Part shown: piece after piece, positions 40,550-48,149 of the stretch
Layout: each line of letters begins with the position of its first letter
Numbering within the stretch: position 1 is the stretch's first letter
IMG/VR virus record: IMGVR_UViG_3300040801_002902
Location: 1-53,506 of that record
From: a virus
Length of the DNA stretch: 53,506 nucleotides
Strand: one strand, 5' to 3'
Notes under the pieces: generated by a model
The model's database searches: none
The model's input: the letters and a program-made list of their open reading frames with translations, nothing else
Told to the model about the DNA's origin: nothing
Translations under genes and position numbers: made by a program

Positions 40550-41251
40550 CTAATCACGGTAACCCTGCATCCGGTCGAGTGCGTCGCAAAGCGCGCGCCT
40601 TGTTTCCTTGACCCGCGTGGTTTTTGGACGCCACCCAAACTTCTGTAACAATTGCCCGATCGTCAGGCCTTGGACACAGACGCCATGCACCAAGTTGGAC
40701 GCGCGAACGATCTTGCCGGCTGGATCTGCATTGGCTTGCGAACGACGTGGAGAAAGCACTACCGCCGCCCCCACTAAGTGATTCAGTTCAGCTAGCCTGG
40801 CCAGGTCGAAGCTGACAGCTTCGCTATATGAGCCTTGTCCGCCACCGCCACCCAACGCCTCAAGTGAGGAACAACGTACACCAGCAGCGGCGCATCTTTC
40901 ATAGAGGGCGGCATATTCTCTGCCGACGTTGACCTGTCCTACCGTGAACAACGGCGCGGCATCCTTACCCCCGCGACCACGGGCCTTTTGCTGCATGACA
41001 TCGAACGCATCGGCGCGCGCCAAAGCATCGTGGCCATTGTGACCATCCCGCCTCACGCGCAACTGACCACTCGCACCGCGCACAACAGCGCGCGGCTGGA
41101 ACCGGCGCACCGCACCACGACCAGGTGCAACGTCCACGATCTCAGACCCACAGCCTTCAGGGCGCGCGGCATCCGCTTTCATTCGAGCAATGCGTTCCGC
41201 CTCTTGCTGAAGCCTGCTGCGTGCTGCCGATGTGTCGCGTTTTGCCGCCAT
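40550..41251 (-). CDS. Possible late-gene regulator (Q position), family not recognised
   Basis: A 233-residue basic protein. The N-terminal 30 residues are a charged helix (RSRLQQEAERIARMKADAAR), the middle has Arg-rich beta strands and a Gly run (LGGGGGQGSYSE), and the end shows a helix-turn-helix-like part (LTIGQLLQKFGWRPKTTRVKETRRALCDALDRM). I know no named family. Its position after the replication genes and directly before the late promoter and terminase is that of lambda gene Q, so an antitermination or activator role is a reasonable guess only. Confidence 0.45.
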   Translation of the reverse strand: MAAKRDTSAARSRLQQEAERIARMKADAARPEGCGSEIVDVAPGRGAVRRFQPRAVVRGASGQLRVRRDGHNGHDALARADAFDVMQQKARGRGGKDAAPLFTVGQVNVGREYAALYERCAAAGVRCSSLEALGGGGGQGSYSEAVSFDLARLAELNHLVGAAVVLSPRRSQANADPAGKIVRASNLVHGVCVQGLTIGQLLQKFGWRPKTTRVKETRRALCDALDRMQGYRD

Positions 41252-41919
41252 CAGATTGCACCTCCAGAACTGGATGTCGCATGATCCGCAAAGCCGCGGC
41301 GCGCCCGCTCTTCACGCATCAGGTCAGTCGCAACTGCCAGCTGCTTGCCATACCAATCTTCGAAAGCCAGATCATCGGCGTCAACAGCAACGCCTCTTTC
41401 ACGCCGCTCCGAAATGATCTGCAGCCGCCGCTTGTTCTCTGCGGCGCGCGAGACTACGGCCTGCCGCGCGGTATCGCTGACCGGGGGCATTTTGCGGCTG
41501 ATGATAAACTGCATCGTTTCCACCAAAGTGCCCTCTTTCTCAGCTTTCGGCCCCTCGATCGACCCAAACCAGCTAGCTAAGCCCGGCAGATCACGCAACG
41601 GACGCCGCTGGACAATCTCTGCAAACCCCAGAAAGGTCGCGCGGTCGGGCCAGAAGTTGCGCGATGAACCTTCACCCTTGGTCCGCAGAATATCGCAGAC
41701 TGCGGCAAGACTGTCGTCGCTCAGATACGCCAATTCGTCCGCAATGCGATTAAGCGTGGACTTGGCAACTTCAGGATCCGTGCCCCGTGGAAAACGAAAG
41801 CCGAGCCGATCAAACAGCTTCACTCGAATGCGGTCCCGATTGCTCTGGGTGACAGACCCGTCTCCAGTTTCTGGAGTCGGCTTTGCTTCTATTCGTGATT
41901 TTTTGACGTCCTGATCCAT
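41251..41919 (-). CDS. Replication-module protein, unknown family
   Basis: A 222-residue, mainly helical protein directly after the initiator-like gene with a one-base overlap. Segments GFRFPRGTDPEVAKSTLNRIAD, LRTKGEGSSRNFWPDRATFLGFAEIV and a basic C-terminal coil suggest a DNA- or helicase-interacting protein; position recalls lambda P, the helicase loader, but no motif proves it. Its first 15 codons contain one more copy of the repeat found inside the initiator gene (41858-41880). Confidence 0.5.
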   Translation of the reverse strand: MDQDVKKSRIEAKPTPETGDGSVTQSNRDRIRVKLFDRLGFRFPRGTDPEVAKSTLNRIADELAYLSDDSLAAVCDILRTKGEGSSRNFWPDRATFLGFAEIVQRRPLRDLPGLASWFGSIEGPKAEKEGTLVETMQFIISRKMPPVSDTARQAVVSRAAENKRRLQIISERRERGVAVDADDLAFEDWYGKQLAVATDLMREERARRGFADHATSSSGGAI

Positions 41920-42593
41920 CAGCTGATTACCCCCGCTGCTCGAAGTTGCTCTGGCTTCACCAAATCCATTCTCAGCATCCGCTGGGCCATCGTCGAAGAA
42001 ATCGCGGTGGTTGGAATGCGTTTCCCAGCTGCAATCTGCTCGGCCCAGAATTGGGCTGTCAGGTCAGCTTTCTTTTCCGAAAAACCATCATCGGTTGATG
42101 GCGGCTTTTTTTTGAAATCCGGTTTTTCAGATGAACGCGACTTGGTTCTTTTTTGGTTACTTACAGGTTCCTCTCCAGTGGGCTGGAGACGGGTTGCCCC
42201 CGAAATTGGAGACGGGTCGCCCTCTAAATTGGAGACGGCTCCGTCTCCAGTTTTTGGAGTCGGGTCAGGGGTGTTTCCGTCTCCAGATTTTGGAGACGGA
42301 TCGGGCGCTTCAGCCATCTCGAACGCAAGAATATACCGGGTCGGCTTCTGGCGCTTTGACACGCCGTCACGCGTCCTGTGGCGACGGATCAACCCCTTGG
42401 CTTCCAGTGCGTTCAGGGCGTTGTTGACAGTGCCATTTGAAGCACCTGTCTTATCCATGAGATAAGCTTGCGTCGGAAAGCAACCGCGCGCCGCATTGTG
42501 GCAGTCACAGAGGTGAAACAGCACGCGAAACTCGCTCGCACCCACCTGCGACGCCTCAAGCTCTGACAGCCAGTTTGTTGCTTTATGGCTCAT
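41919..42593 (-). CDS. Winged-helix replication initiator-like protein
   Basis: A 224-residue protein with the lambda-O-like plan. Residues 1-90 are a winged helix (FRVLFHLCDCHNAARGCFPTQ, NGTVNNALNALEAKGLIRRHR). Residues about 95-145 are a low-complexity linker with T/S-G-D-G repeats, coded by the repeat array at 42173-42300. Residues 150-224 are basic, then helical (FWAEQIAAGKRIPTTAI, AQRMLRMDLVKPEQLRAAG). It would bind the repeats in its own gene and load the host helicase, with the next gene as possible partner. Confidence 0.65.
   Translation of the reverse strand: MSHKATNWLSELEASQVGASEFRVLFHLCDCHNAARGCFPTQAYLMDKTGASNGTVNNALNALEAKGLIRRHRTRDGVSKRQKPTRYILAFEMAEAPDPSPKSGDGNTPDPTPKTGDGAVSNLEGDPSPISGATRLQPTGEEPVSNQKRTKSRSSEKPDFKKKPPSTDDGFSEKKADLTAQFWAEQIAAGKRIPTTAISSTMAQRMLRMDLVKPEQLRAAGVIS
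42173..42300. repeat. Iteron-like repeats inside the initiator gene (putative phage origin)
   Basis: The motif TTGGAGACGG and its complement CCGTCTCCAA/G recur: TCTCCAGTGGGCTGGAGA at 42173-42190, ATTGGAGACGGG at about 42205, ATTGGAGACGGCTCCGTCTCC at 42229-42248 (GGAGACGG-ct-CCGTCTCC is perfect), a TCTCCAG...TTGGAGTCGG pair at 42241-42264 and CCGTCTCCAG...TGGAGACGG at 42277-42299. Another copy is at 41858-41880 in the next gene. Iterons within an initiator gene define the lambda-type origin; no AT-rich unwinding tract is plain here. Confidence 0.6.
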
Positions 42594-42630
42594 TGTGCCC
42601 CCTGTTGTTTATTGCATCACGCGACAAGGC

Positions 42631-43131
42631 TCATGCCGCGCGGCGCCCGCTCTCTGTTGTTTTCGTTGAATACCGCATCACCGCAGCCAGAAGCCGCTCC
42701 TGGCCGCGCCGGCTGTTTCGGCGCCTGACCTGGCGAATGAAACCCCGCGGCAAACCAAGATCACGCTCGGCTTGCGCATGAGAAGGCCAGCTATGGCCCT
42801 GATAGACAAAGGGCTTAGATGTGGCGCCATTGTATGTCAGCGGCTTGCCGATCCGGTCCGGGTTGCCATCGTTGATGGCTTTGTAAATCGCGCCTTTGCT
42901 GCATTTAAAATGCTTTGCAGCCCGCGCGACGGTCGGAAAGGTCCGGCCACCAACATGGCATGGCATGGGCCTTGGATGTGACCGGCCTGTTCCGCACGTC
43001 TCCAAGGTGCCATTGCGCGCAGCCAGCATGACCGTAGCGTCCGAAACACCAAGCGCCGCTGCTGCTTCTTGCGCGGTCGCATAGACCACGCCGCGAATGC
43101 TGATGTCGCGATACTTGCGCTGCCCCATCAT
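42631..43131 (-). CDS. Triple-repeat helix-turn-helix protein (NUMOD1-like)
   Basis: A 166-residue basic protein made of three copies of one DNA-binding module: VVYATAQEAAAALGVSDATV (about residues 15-45), RTFPTVARAAKHFKCSKGAI (63-95) and HSWPSHAQAERDLGLPRGFI (113-145). Each has the strand-helix-turn-helix plan of NUMOD1 domains known from homing endonucleases, yet no nuclease domain is attached. Three modules in a row suggest recognition of a long or repeated site. It lies just upstream of the initiator. Confidence 0.65.
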   Translation of the reverse strand: MMGQRKYRDISIRGVVYATAQEAAAALGVSDATVMLAARNGTLETCGTGRSHPRPMPCHVGGRTFPTVARAAKHFKCSKGAIYKAINDGNPDRIGKPLTYNGATSKPFVYQGHSWPSHAQAERDLGLPRGFIRQVRRRNSRRGQERLLAAVMRYSTKTTESGRRAA

Positions 43132-43436
43132 TCAACCCCCTGCTCACGTCGCATGCGGCGCACGCAGCGCATCATGATCTTGGTGCGCTCGGCCCGTAAG
43201 TCATTGATCGCCTGTTGCCGCCGCGTGATACGGCCCTCCAGACAGCCAAGACGCCGCAACTCGTCGTTGCTTGCATAAGCCGTCCAAGGCGCGCCCGATT
43301 GAAAGATGGCAGGCTTGACGGGCGGTCTGGGACCAAGTGCGCGCGCAATGGCCTCAGCCAGATCAGGGCCACCGTTGTGACCAATCTGTGCAGTAGGAAT
43401 GACTGCACAAAGAGGGTGTTTGAAAGGTGCCGTCAT
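43128..43436 (-). CDS. Small early phage protein, unknown
   Basis: A 102-residue protein with start ATG 43436, overlapping the preceding stop (ATGA). It opens MTAPFKHPLCAVIPTAQIGHNGGPDL; I-G-H-N-G-G-P is a frequent motif in small Rhodobacterales phage proteins next to replication genes. The C-terminal half is a basic helix (RRQQAINDLRAERTKIMMRCVRRMRREQ). Function unknown, perhaps nucleic-acid binding. Confidence 0.6.
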   Translation of the reverse strand: MTAPFKHPLCAVIPTAQIGHNGGPDLAEAIARALGPRPPVKPAIFQSGAPWTAYASNDELRRLGCLEGRITRRQQAINDLRAERTKIMMRCVRRMRREQGVE

Positions 43437-43924
43437 GCCACCCCCCGCTGGCCTCTCTGGGGCCCACGCACGGGTTCCAGACGCTTGGCAATCTCGGCAA
43501 CGCGTGCCGGATCGGTCAGGCGGTCCGCCAGGGCAACGCCATCGAACCCCGCAAGCGCGCACATTGTGTGGAAGTCTTTCGTCTGGAACCACGACAGCGA
43601 CACTGTCCGCGTGTTTTTGGCATCGTTGGCACCGATCGCACCCAATGCCGAGCGGATGCATGCAAGCAAAGCTGCACCCCAGAGCGCACGGCACGCGGCA
43701 ATCTGCCCGCTGTCGGTATAGTCGAACCAGTCATCAGGCCAGTTCAGACGCGCAGGATCCGCAGCACATTGCTCGGCCAGCATCGCCCGCAGATCAGGGC
43801 GCAGCGTGGTGTCCGGCGTGACCGCAGCCGACGGTGCAGACCGCGATGGCCGCGCGTCATCTGCTGCCGCCATGTAGTCCGCAAGAATAACAGCGAGGGC
43901 GTCATCGGCTTCCATCGCAGGCAT
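43433..43924 (-). CDS. Early phage protein, unknown
   Basis: A 163-residue protein, start at ATG 43924 in a TGATG overlap with the ParB-like gene. It is mostly helical; the middle, RLNWPDDWFDYTDSGQIAACRALWGAALLACI, then a Asp/Ala helix and the C-terminal VAEIAKRLEP. No family recognised. The coupled row of small genes from 45730 down to 42631 indicates one early operon. Confidence 0.55.
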   Translation of the reverse strand: MPAMEADDALAVILADYMAAADDARPSRSAPSAAVTPDTTLRPDLRAMLAEQCAADPARLNWPDDWFDYTDSGQIAACRALWGAALLACIRSALGAIGANDAKNTRTVSLSWFQTKDFHTMCALAGFDGVALADRLTDPARVAEIAKRLEPVRGPQRGQRGVA

Positions 43925-44760
43925 CAGGATCCGCCCTCGTTGAGCCATTTGTTGAGAAGGGCCGCCCAGGTGCTCTGCATCAGCTTGACACGACTGACAT
44001 TGCGGTAAGCATCGGTCGCACGCATGCGGTCAACGTTGCGCTCGATCAACAGCGGATCATTGGCCGCCATAAAACCGGACAGATCACGCTTTTGCGCGCG
44101 CGGATTGTTCTGCAGCACCGACAGCCAGGGCGCGAGAATGGTATTGGACCAGACGCGTGCATCGGCGCAACTCGGCGCGGACCACAGAGCCTTCAGCGCA
44201 GTTGTGACAACAGCACCACGACCGGCTTCCACATGCTTTCGAATCAGGCTGATTGTGTAAATATCGCCAGCCTTTTTTGCGGCCTGCGAACCTTTGCCCT
44301 TCATCAACCGTGCCCCCGCGTCAGCGACGACCTGCTCGCAAGCAATAGCCCAAGGCGCACGGGCAACTAAAGCGGCGGCATAAATGTTATAGGTGCTGAT
44401 CGCGGTCACCTGCCCGTTAATCGCACCAAAGGCTGCGGCCTGCTCGGGCACAGTCAGATCGACGCACATGCATGGCACATAGCTGATGCCCGCCAGCTTG
44501 GCCCCGTGGCAGCGGTGCTGGCCATCGATGATGCTGAACCGGCCGTCACCGATCGGCGCGACAACGACAGGGGTGAACTTGGACCAGCTGAAGGCCTCGG
44601 CGATCTTATGGATCGAAATCCAGTTGGTGCGGCCAAGGGGACGCTGGAAGTCATTGTCGATCACCAGCGCATCAAGCGGCAGCCACAGCAGCTCGGGTTT
44701 GGCGCCGGCATCACGGGGTGTGACCTTGCGGTCAGCGATATCGATCGGGCGATAGTTCAT
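43924..44760 (-). CDS. ParB/Srx-fold protein with DGQHR motif
   Basis: A 278-residue protein starting at ATG 44760 (MNYRPIDIADRKV), overlapping the methyltransferase stop (ATGA). Residues 20-115 match the ParB N-terminal domain, with L-P-L-D-A-L-V-I-D, then I-I-D-G-Q-H-R (DGQHR 79-83), a signature of the DGQHR/Srx-like branch. In true ParB this fold binds CTP or acts as nuclease. The rest is helical. There is no ParA partner, so partition is unlikely; coupling to a DNA methyltransferase suggests a DNA-modification or replication role. Confidence 0.75.
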   Translation of the reverse strand: MNYRPIDIADRKVTPRDAGAKPELLWLPLDALVIDNDFQRPLGRTNWISIHKIAEAFSWSKFTPVVVAPIGDGRFSIIDGQHRCHGAKLAGISYVPCMCVDLTVPEQAAAFGAINGQVTAISTYNIYAAALVARAPWAIACEQVVADAGARLMKGKGSQAAKKAGDIYTISLIRKHVEAGRGAVVTTALKALWSAPSCADARVWSNTILAPWLSVLQNNPRAQKRDLSGFMAANDPLLIERNVDRMRATDAYRNVSRVKLMQSTWAALLNKWLNEGGS

Positions 44761-45413
44761 GACGGGACTCCCTCTTGCGGCATATCGAGCTTGCCGGTTT
44801 CGTTGCCCCACGCGGACCAGCCAGGGCGGTTCTTGCGGCTGAAAAGTTCAAGCTTGCGGGCGCCGGGCATCAGACCGTCGCAAGCGGCGTATCCCTCTTC
44901 GGGTTTCTCGGAATGCGCGCCGACACGGCCCTCGATCGTGATCGATCCGGCAGGCCAATCGCCGCCATTGGCCACCGAATGAAACCCGTCGTCATATGTC
45001 GGGATCGTCGATCTGGTCGATCGGGTCGTTTTGGGTGCGCGACGTGTGGCAATCAAAAAGGGTTCATTTGCTGACCGCAGGACGTAGCCGGTGCCGAAGG
45101 CATCCTTGCCGCGCGTTGTGCGCTTCACCCATGTGCCGGCCGTCTTGTAGGTAAACCCCCAGGCATCGATGCAGGCAAGCGCCTCGGGCAGCATCGGATT
45201 GGTGGCCCACAGCCACAGCAGGCAATCTGGTGCCGCCAGTGCCGAGACGGGCAGGGACTTGATCCAGTCAATGCCCTCACACCCATAATGCGCAGTGGCG
45301 TTCTTTTCTTCGCCCGCTTCTGACCAGTTGTCGAAACGCCAGGGCGGATCAGCCATGATCAGCGAAAAGCCACCTGACGGTCGCAGGTCTATGAAAGACT
45401 GCAGCACATTCAT
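44757..45413 (-). CDS. MT-A70 family adenine methyltransferase
   Basis: A 218-residue enzyme with the catalytic D-P-P-W motif at 22-25 (MADPPWRFDNWS), then D-C-L-L-W-L-W-A-T-N-P-M and W-G-F-T-Y-K-T-A-G-T-W-V-K typical of MT-A70. A later S-x-K-P-E-E motif and E-L-F-S-R-K complete the fold. MT-A70 phage enzymes methylate N6 of adenine in DNA and can shield the genome from restriction. It is coupled by 4-base overlaps on both sides. Confidence 0.88.
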   Translation of the reverse strand: MNVLQSFIDLRPSGGFSLIMADPPWRFDNWSEAGEEKNATAHYGCEGIDWIKSLPVSALAAPDCLLWLWATNPMLPEALACIDAWGFTYKTAGTWVKRTTRGKDAFGTGYVLRSANEPFLIATRRAPKTTRSTRSTIPTYDDGFHSVANGGDWPAGSITIEGRVGAHSEKPEEGYAACDGLMPGARKLELFSRKNRPGWSAWGNETGKLDMPQEGVPS

Positions 45414-45730
45414 GCGTCCACCTCTTCAGGCAGATCGGCAAGTATCTCTTCAAGGATCTCCATGCCGCGGGGCTTGTGCAGGCGGTATGCCACAATCGGG
45501 GCATAGGCTGGGTCATCACAGACCCTGACATAACGGACTGGTTGCCACGGCCAGCGCCAACCCGGCGCAGGCTTCATGCGCCAGTACAGACCGGGCCAGC
45601 TCAAAGGTATCGCGGCGCCATTGACGGGCTTGATGCCGCCGCCATCAAATCGCAGCAACAGACGCCTGTCCTGTGGAATGACACCTTTCGGGCCAGCGCC
45701 ATCATAGTAAATCCACGGACCCCAAGCCAT
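45410..45730 (-). CDS. Small early phage protein, unknown
   Basis: A 106-residue protein starting at ATG 45730 (MAWGPWIYYDGAGPKGV). Rich in Trp, Tyr and Pro, with strands I-Y-Y-D-G-A-G-P and W-R-W-P-W-Q-P-V-R-Y; the C-terminal helix MEILEEILADLPEEVDA is acidic. Beta-rich phage proteins of this shape are common in Rhodobacterales prophages near methyltransferases. Function unknown. It is the first gene of the coupled early block. Confidence 0.55.
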   Translation of the reverse strand: MAWGPWIYYDGAGPKGVIPQDRRLLLRFDGGGIKPVNGAAIPLSWPGLYWRMKPAPGWRWPWQPVRYVRVCDDPAYAPIVAYRLHKPRGMEILEEILADLPEEVDA

Positions 45731-45950
45731 CACGCCACTCCCGAAAAGACGGGGACGGACACCGCCCGCCCCCGCAGTCCAACAGGAAGAATAGGGGGCA
45801 CATGACGCAGCCCACTACGCCCCCCCGGTATAGTGTCGAGAGGCAAAAAGGACGGCCTTGGCTGCATGTTCTGAAAAGCGGATCCGGCACCCCCCACAGG
45901 CAGACCGGATCCGCAGTTGGCCGCGCCTGAGGAGGACGCGCGACCGGCAA

Positions 45951-45996
45951 AACCGGACAGACAAGCACCTGGGGAGGAAGACAGGGCTGTCCGGTT
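45951..45996. repeat. Inverted repeat in a 340-base gene-free region
   Basis: Between the divergent genes at 45730 and 46070 no gene is convincing. The stretch holds a perfect 10-base inverted repeat AACCGGACAG (45951-45960) and CTGTCCGGTT (45987-45996), separated by 26 purine-rich bases with two AGGAGG/GGGGAGGAAG tracts, and a TTGACA at 46013-46018. It probably contains the promoters of the two divergent units; the repeat may be an operator or hairpin. Confidence 0.4.
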
Positions 45997-46069
45997 TATT
46001 GGGAATGCACCGTTGACAGCACTGTCGGCGCTGCGTTCACTGCGGCGCACAGCCGAAAAAGGACACATC

Positions 46070-46360
46070 ATGAGCGACCCGGACAGCTTCATAACCACCG
46101 ACGATGGGTTACTAACCGACAGTGAAGGCATGGCCTTGGCCACCTTCGTCGATAGCTTCAAGCTGCTGGAAATGCATTTCCCTGAGGCATCAGTCATTTT
46201 GCTGCGCCTTTTTGAAAAGGAAACAACCGCGCCCGGACAACGCGTGTCAGCCAGAGAGGCCAATCAGGTTCGGATGTCTGCACAGTCCGCGCGCCGTCTG
46301 GCAAAGCTATTAAATCAGGCTGCCGACGACCTTGAGGGCACTCAGCAACCTCGCCAATAA
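46070..46360 (+). CDS. Small acidic phage protein, unknown
   Basis: A 96-residue protein with AAGGA 7 bases upstream of ATG. The N-terminal half is acidic (SDPDSFITTDDGLLTDSEG), then a helix (LATFVDSFKLLEMHFPEA) and a basic-Gln/Ala helix (MSAQSARRLAKLLNQAADDL). It is one of few plus-strand genes in the left early region. No family recognised. A minus-strand frame overlaps its 3' part. Confidence 0.6.
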   Translation: MSDPDSFITTDDGLLTDSEGMALATFVDSFKLLEMHFPEASVILLRLFEKETTAPGQRVSAREANQVRMSAQSARRLAKLLNQAADDLEGTQQPRQ

Positions 46361-46454
46361 GCGGTGTAATCGCCAGCGGCGCACCTTGTGTCTGTGCCTT
46401 GATGCGGCTCTCGCGACGCGCAGCTGGTGATACGGATCGGATAAAAGCAAGCAT
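46194..46454 (-). CDS. Doubtful small gene overlapping the gene at 46070
   Basis: An 86-codon frame whose ATG overlaps the stop of the HTH-like gene (TGATG), the style of coupling seen throughout this prophage. It starts MLAFIRSVSPAARRESRIKAQ. Its last 167 bases are antisense to the plus-strand gene ending at 46360, so at most one of the two is conserved over that stretch. Listed mainly because the coupling is suggestive. Confidence 0.3.
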   Translation of the reverse strand: MLAFIRSVSPAARRESRIKAQTQGAPLAITPLIGEVAECPQGRRQPDLIALPDGARTVQTSEPDWPLWLTRVVRARLFPFQKGAAK

Positions 46455-46804
46455 CACTTGGCCTCCCATTCCTGCATGAACCATGCAGCGGCATCGGGGA
46501 ACGTCATGAACAGACGGGCCACGGCATCACCCGAGGCGCGGCTGTCACCGTTCCACCAGTTCCAGGCGGTGCTGTTGCGCACGTTGAACGCGGCGGCAAC
46601 CTGCTCGGGGTTGGCAAAATGGGCGCGCAGGTAGAGCGAAAAGGCAGGGGCGAACCACGCCTTGAAATCGGCACCACGCCACGCGGGCAGATACAGCACG
46701 TTTCCAAAACTTTGGACCGAAACTTCGGACCGGGACACGGGACGGGCGACCGGCCTAGCCTGGGACACAGACGGCGAATCAAAAGAGGCACGCAATGCAG
46801 ACAT
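46454..46804 (-). CDS. HTH-like regulatory protein
   Basis: A 116-residue protein, start ATG 46804 (MSALRASFDSPSVSQARPVARP). After a flexible Ser/Arg/Pro-rich N terminus, residues 65-110 hold a helix-turn-helix-like unit (ANPEQVAAAFNVRNSTAWNWWNGDSRASGDAVARLF). Two Trp in the recognition helix are unusual. It lies in the left early region and may act in early gene control. Confidence 0.6.
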   Translation of the reverse strand: MSALRASFDSPSVSQARPVARPVSRSEVSVQSFGNVLYLPAWRGADFKAWFAPAFSLYLRAHFANPEQVAAAFNVRNSTAWNWWNGDSRASGDAVARLFMTFPDAAAWFMQEWEAK

Positions 46805-46888
46805 CACATCACCCCCAGGAAATAGCGGCTGGCACTGCGGGCTCCCGAACGCAGGCCAGCCTTCACCACACAGCAAAGGACAAAAGCC

Positions 46889-47197
46889 ATGGATGAATTG
46901 AAAGAAGAGATCGCAGCATTGAACGAAGAGATCGCCGAGTTGCACGGACTGGTGGCAGGGCTGGCATCGGATCTGTCAGCCACGCAATTCGCTTTCATCA
47001 ATGGGCTTACCGCACTGCGAGAAGTGTTCCCCGAACAGGTCAACCCGATCATCACAATGATGCGCGACGACCTGATGGAACAGGGGCGCAAACTGCAGCG
47101 ACCCGAAGATGACGACGATGACGAGATAGACGAAGCAGATGCATATTTCGAGCTATCCGCGCGCCTGCATTTTGTGAACAACAAGCCCATCAGATAG
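46889..47197 (+). CDS. Coiled-coil acidic protein, unknown
   Basis: A 102-residue protein beginning MDELKEEIAALNEEIAELHG, a clear heptad coiled coil, and later an extremely acidic stretch (PEDDDDDEIDEADAYFE). GCAAAGGA precedes the start. Acidic helical phage proteins of this size can imitate DNA, but this is guesswork. It converges with the gene at 47190-47507, overlapping by 8 bases. Confidence 0.6.
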   Translation: MDELKEEIAALNEEIAELHGLVAGLASDLSATQFAFINGLTALREVFPEQVNPIITMMRDDLMEQGRKLQRPEDDDDDEIDEADAYFELSARLHFVNNKPIR

Positions 47198-47507
47198 GAC
47201 CCTCGGCAGATGCAGCATCCTCGGCAGCCTTTTCCATCTTTGCGAACGCGGCCTCGGCCTGCGCGGTATAAGCCGCATCATGCTGGCGTTGGATTGCATC
47301 AGCCGCGTCATACGCACGCCGCTCCCGATCAGTCTTCACGTTCAGAAACGCAGCGCGCGTGTTGTACACCAGATCGCTCAACGACACATCGATCAGGTAA
47401 TACGCACCATCCCAGCCCTGAAACTCCAGCACCACGCGATCGGCACCAAAGTCCTGTGCATGGATGGCCGTGCGGCGGACGCGCAATGTGTCACCAGGGG
47501 CGATCAT
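47190..47507 (-). CDS. Small early phage protein, unknown
   Basis: A 105-residue protein coupled (ATGA) to the cro-like gene. The first half is beta-rich (GDTLRVRRTAIHAQDFGADRVVLEFQGWDGAYYLIDVSLSDL), the second an Ala-rich charged helix. It is the second gene of the leftward early transcript. Family not recognised. Confidence 0.55.
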   Translation of the reverse strand: MIAPGDTLRVRRTAIHAQDFGADRVVLEFQGWDGAYYLIDVSLSDLVYNTRAAFLNVKTDRERRAYDAADAIQRQHDAAYTAQAEAAFAKMEKAAEDAASAEGPI

Positions 47508-47728
47508 GCGGCGTCACCTTGTTCGGCGGATACGGTTGCGGGGTCGATCCAATAAACCGCTGGCACAAGGCCATCAGTTTCGCGCTCGATCTTAACGGCA
47601 AGCACAAGACTGGGCGTCATCGAGCGGCTGACCAGCCGAGAAATAATGCTCGGATCAACACCAATCGTCACAGCAAAGGTGCGCTGACTGATCTTATTCG
47701 AGGTCAAATATGATTGAAGTTTGTTCAT
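47504..47728 (-). CDS. Cro-like XRE repressor
   Basis: A 74-residue helix-turn-helix protein (SYLTSNKISQRTFAVTIGVDPSIISRLVSRSMTPSLVLAVKIERET) of the size and position of Cro. It is transcribed divergently from the cI-like gene across three operators. It would repress cI and tune early genes upon induction. It is the first gene of the leftward early operon. Confidence 0.8.
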   Translation of the reverse strand: MNKLQSYLTSNKISQRTFAVTIGVDPSIISRLVSRSMTPSLVLAVKIERETDGLVPAVYWIDPATVSAEQGDAA

Positions 47729-47739
47729 GCAGACCTTGT

Positions 47740-47821
47740 TGCACCATGTGCATCAGGCTGTCAATCGTCAAAATGCACATCGTGCATTTGCCAAAATCAC
47801 CGGAGTGTTGCACCTCATGCA
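47740..47821. promoter_or_regulatory. Three-site cI/cro operator region
   Basis: Three 13-base palindrome-like sites of consensus TGCAY-NNN-RTGCA: TGCACCATGTGCA (47740-47752), TGCACATCGTGCA (47774-47786) and TGCACCTCATGCA (47809-47821). Centres are 34 and 35 bases apart, so they lie on about the same helix face. The last one ends one base before the cI start codon, pointing to autoregulation. Confidence 0.85.
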
Positions 47822-47822
47822 C

Positions 47823-48149
47823 ATGAAGCTTGCACAGATTAGAACCTTACGCGGACTGACCCAGAGGAATTTGGGCGAGATGATTGGTATGGATGCCGCA
47901 ACGGTGCAGAGGGCTGAGGTGGGCGCACCATCGGCCAAGCTGGAAACATATAGGAAATGTGCCGAAGTCTTGGGCGTTACACTTTCAGACATCTTTTGCG
48001 ATGACATGTCTTCCATCGAACGCGAGCTTATTAACGTGTTTCGTCAGATCCCTGAATCGAAGCATCAGCAGCTGCTGGGTCTTCTGAAACTAGCGCAGGA
48101 AGATGTTGCGCAAGCAGCGCCAAAAAGTGATCCATCTGCCGAGGGTTGA
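47823..48149 (+). CDS. cI-like prophage repressor (XRE)
   Basis: A 108-residue protein. The helix-turn-helix is at residues 3-60 (RTLRGLTQRNLGEMIGMDAATVQRAEVG, then KLETYRKCAEVLGVTLSDIF). The C-terminal part (ERELINVFRQIPESKHQQLLGLLKLAQ) is a short dimerisation helix; there is no LexA-like peptidase domain, so induction should not depend on RecA cleavage of this protein. The start MKLAQIRT is used since a longer frame to 47721 would cover the operators. It keeps the lytic genes off. Confidence 0.8.
   Translation: MKLAQIRTLRGLTQRNLGEMIGMDAATVQRAEVGAPSAKLETYRKCAEVLGVTLSDIFCDDMSSIERELINVFRQIPESKHQQLLGLLKLAQEDVAQAAPKSDPSAEG

Noticed and set aside
45730-46263. A 177-codon minus-strand frame
   Set aside because: It is Ser/Pro-rich, antisense to the plausible plus-strand gene at 46070-46360, and has no ribosome binding site.
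47721-47822. Longer N terminus for the cI-like repressor
   Set aside because: It would be read through all three operators and adds a non-conserved His-rich stretch; the ATG at 47823 starts directly at the helix-turn-helix.
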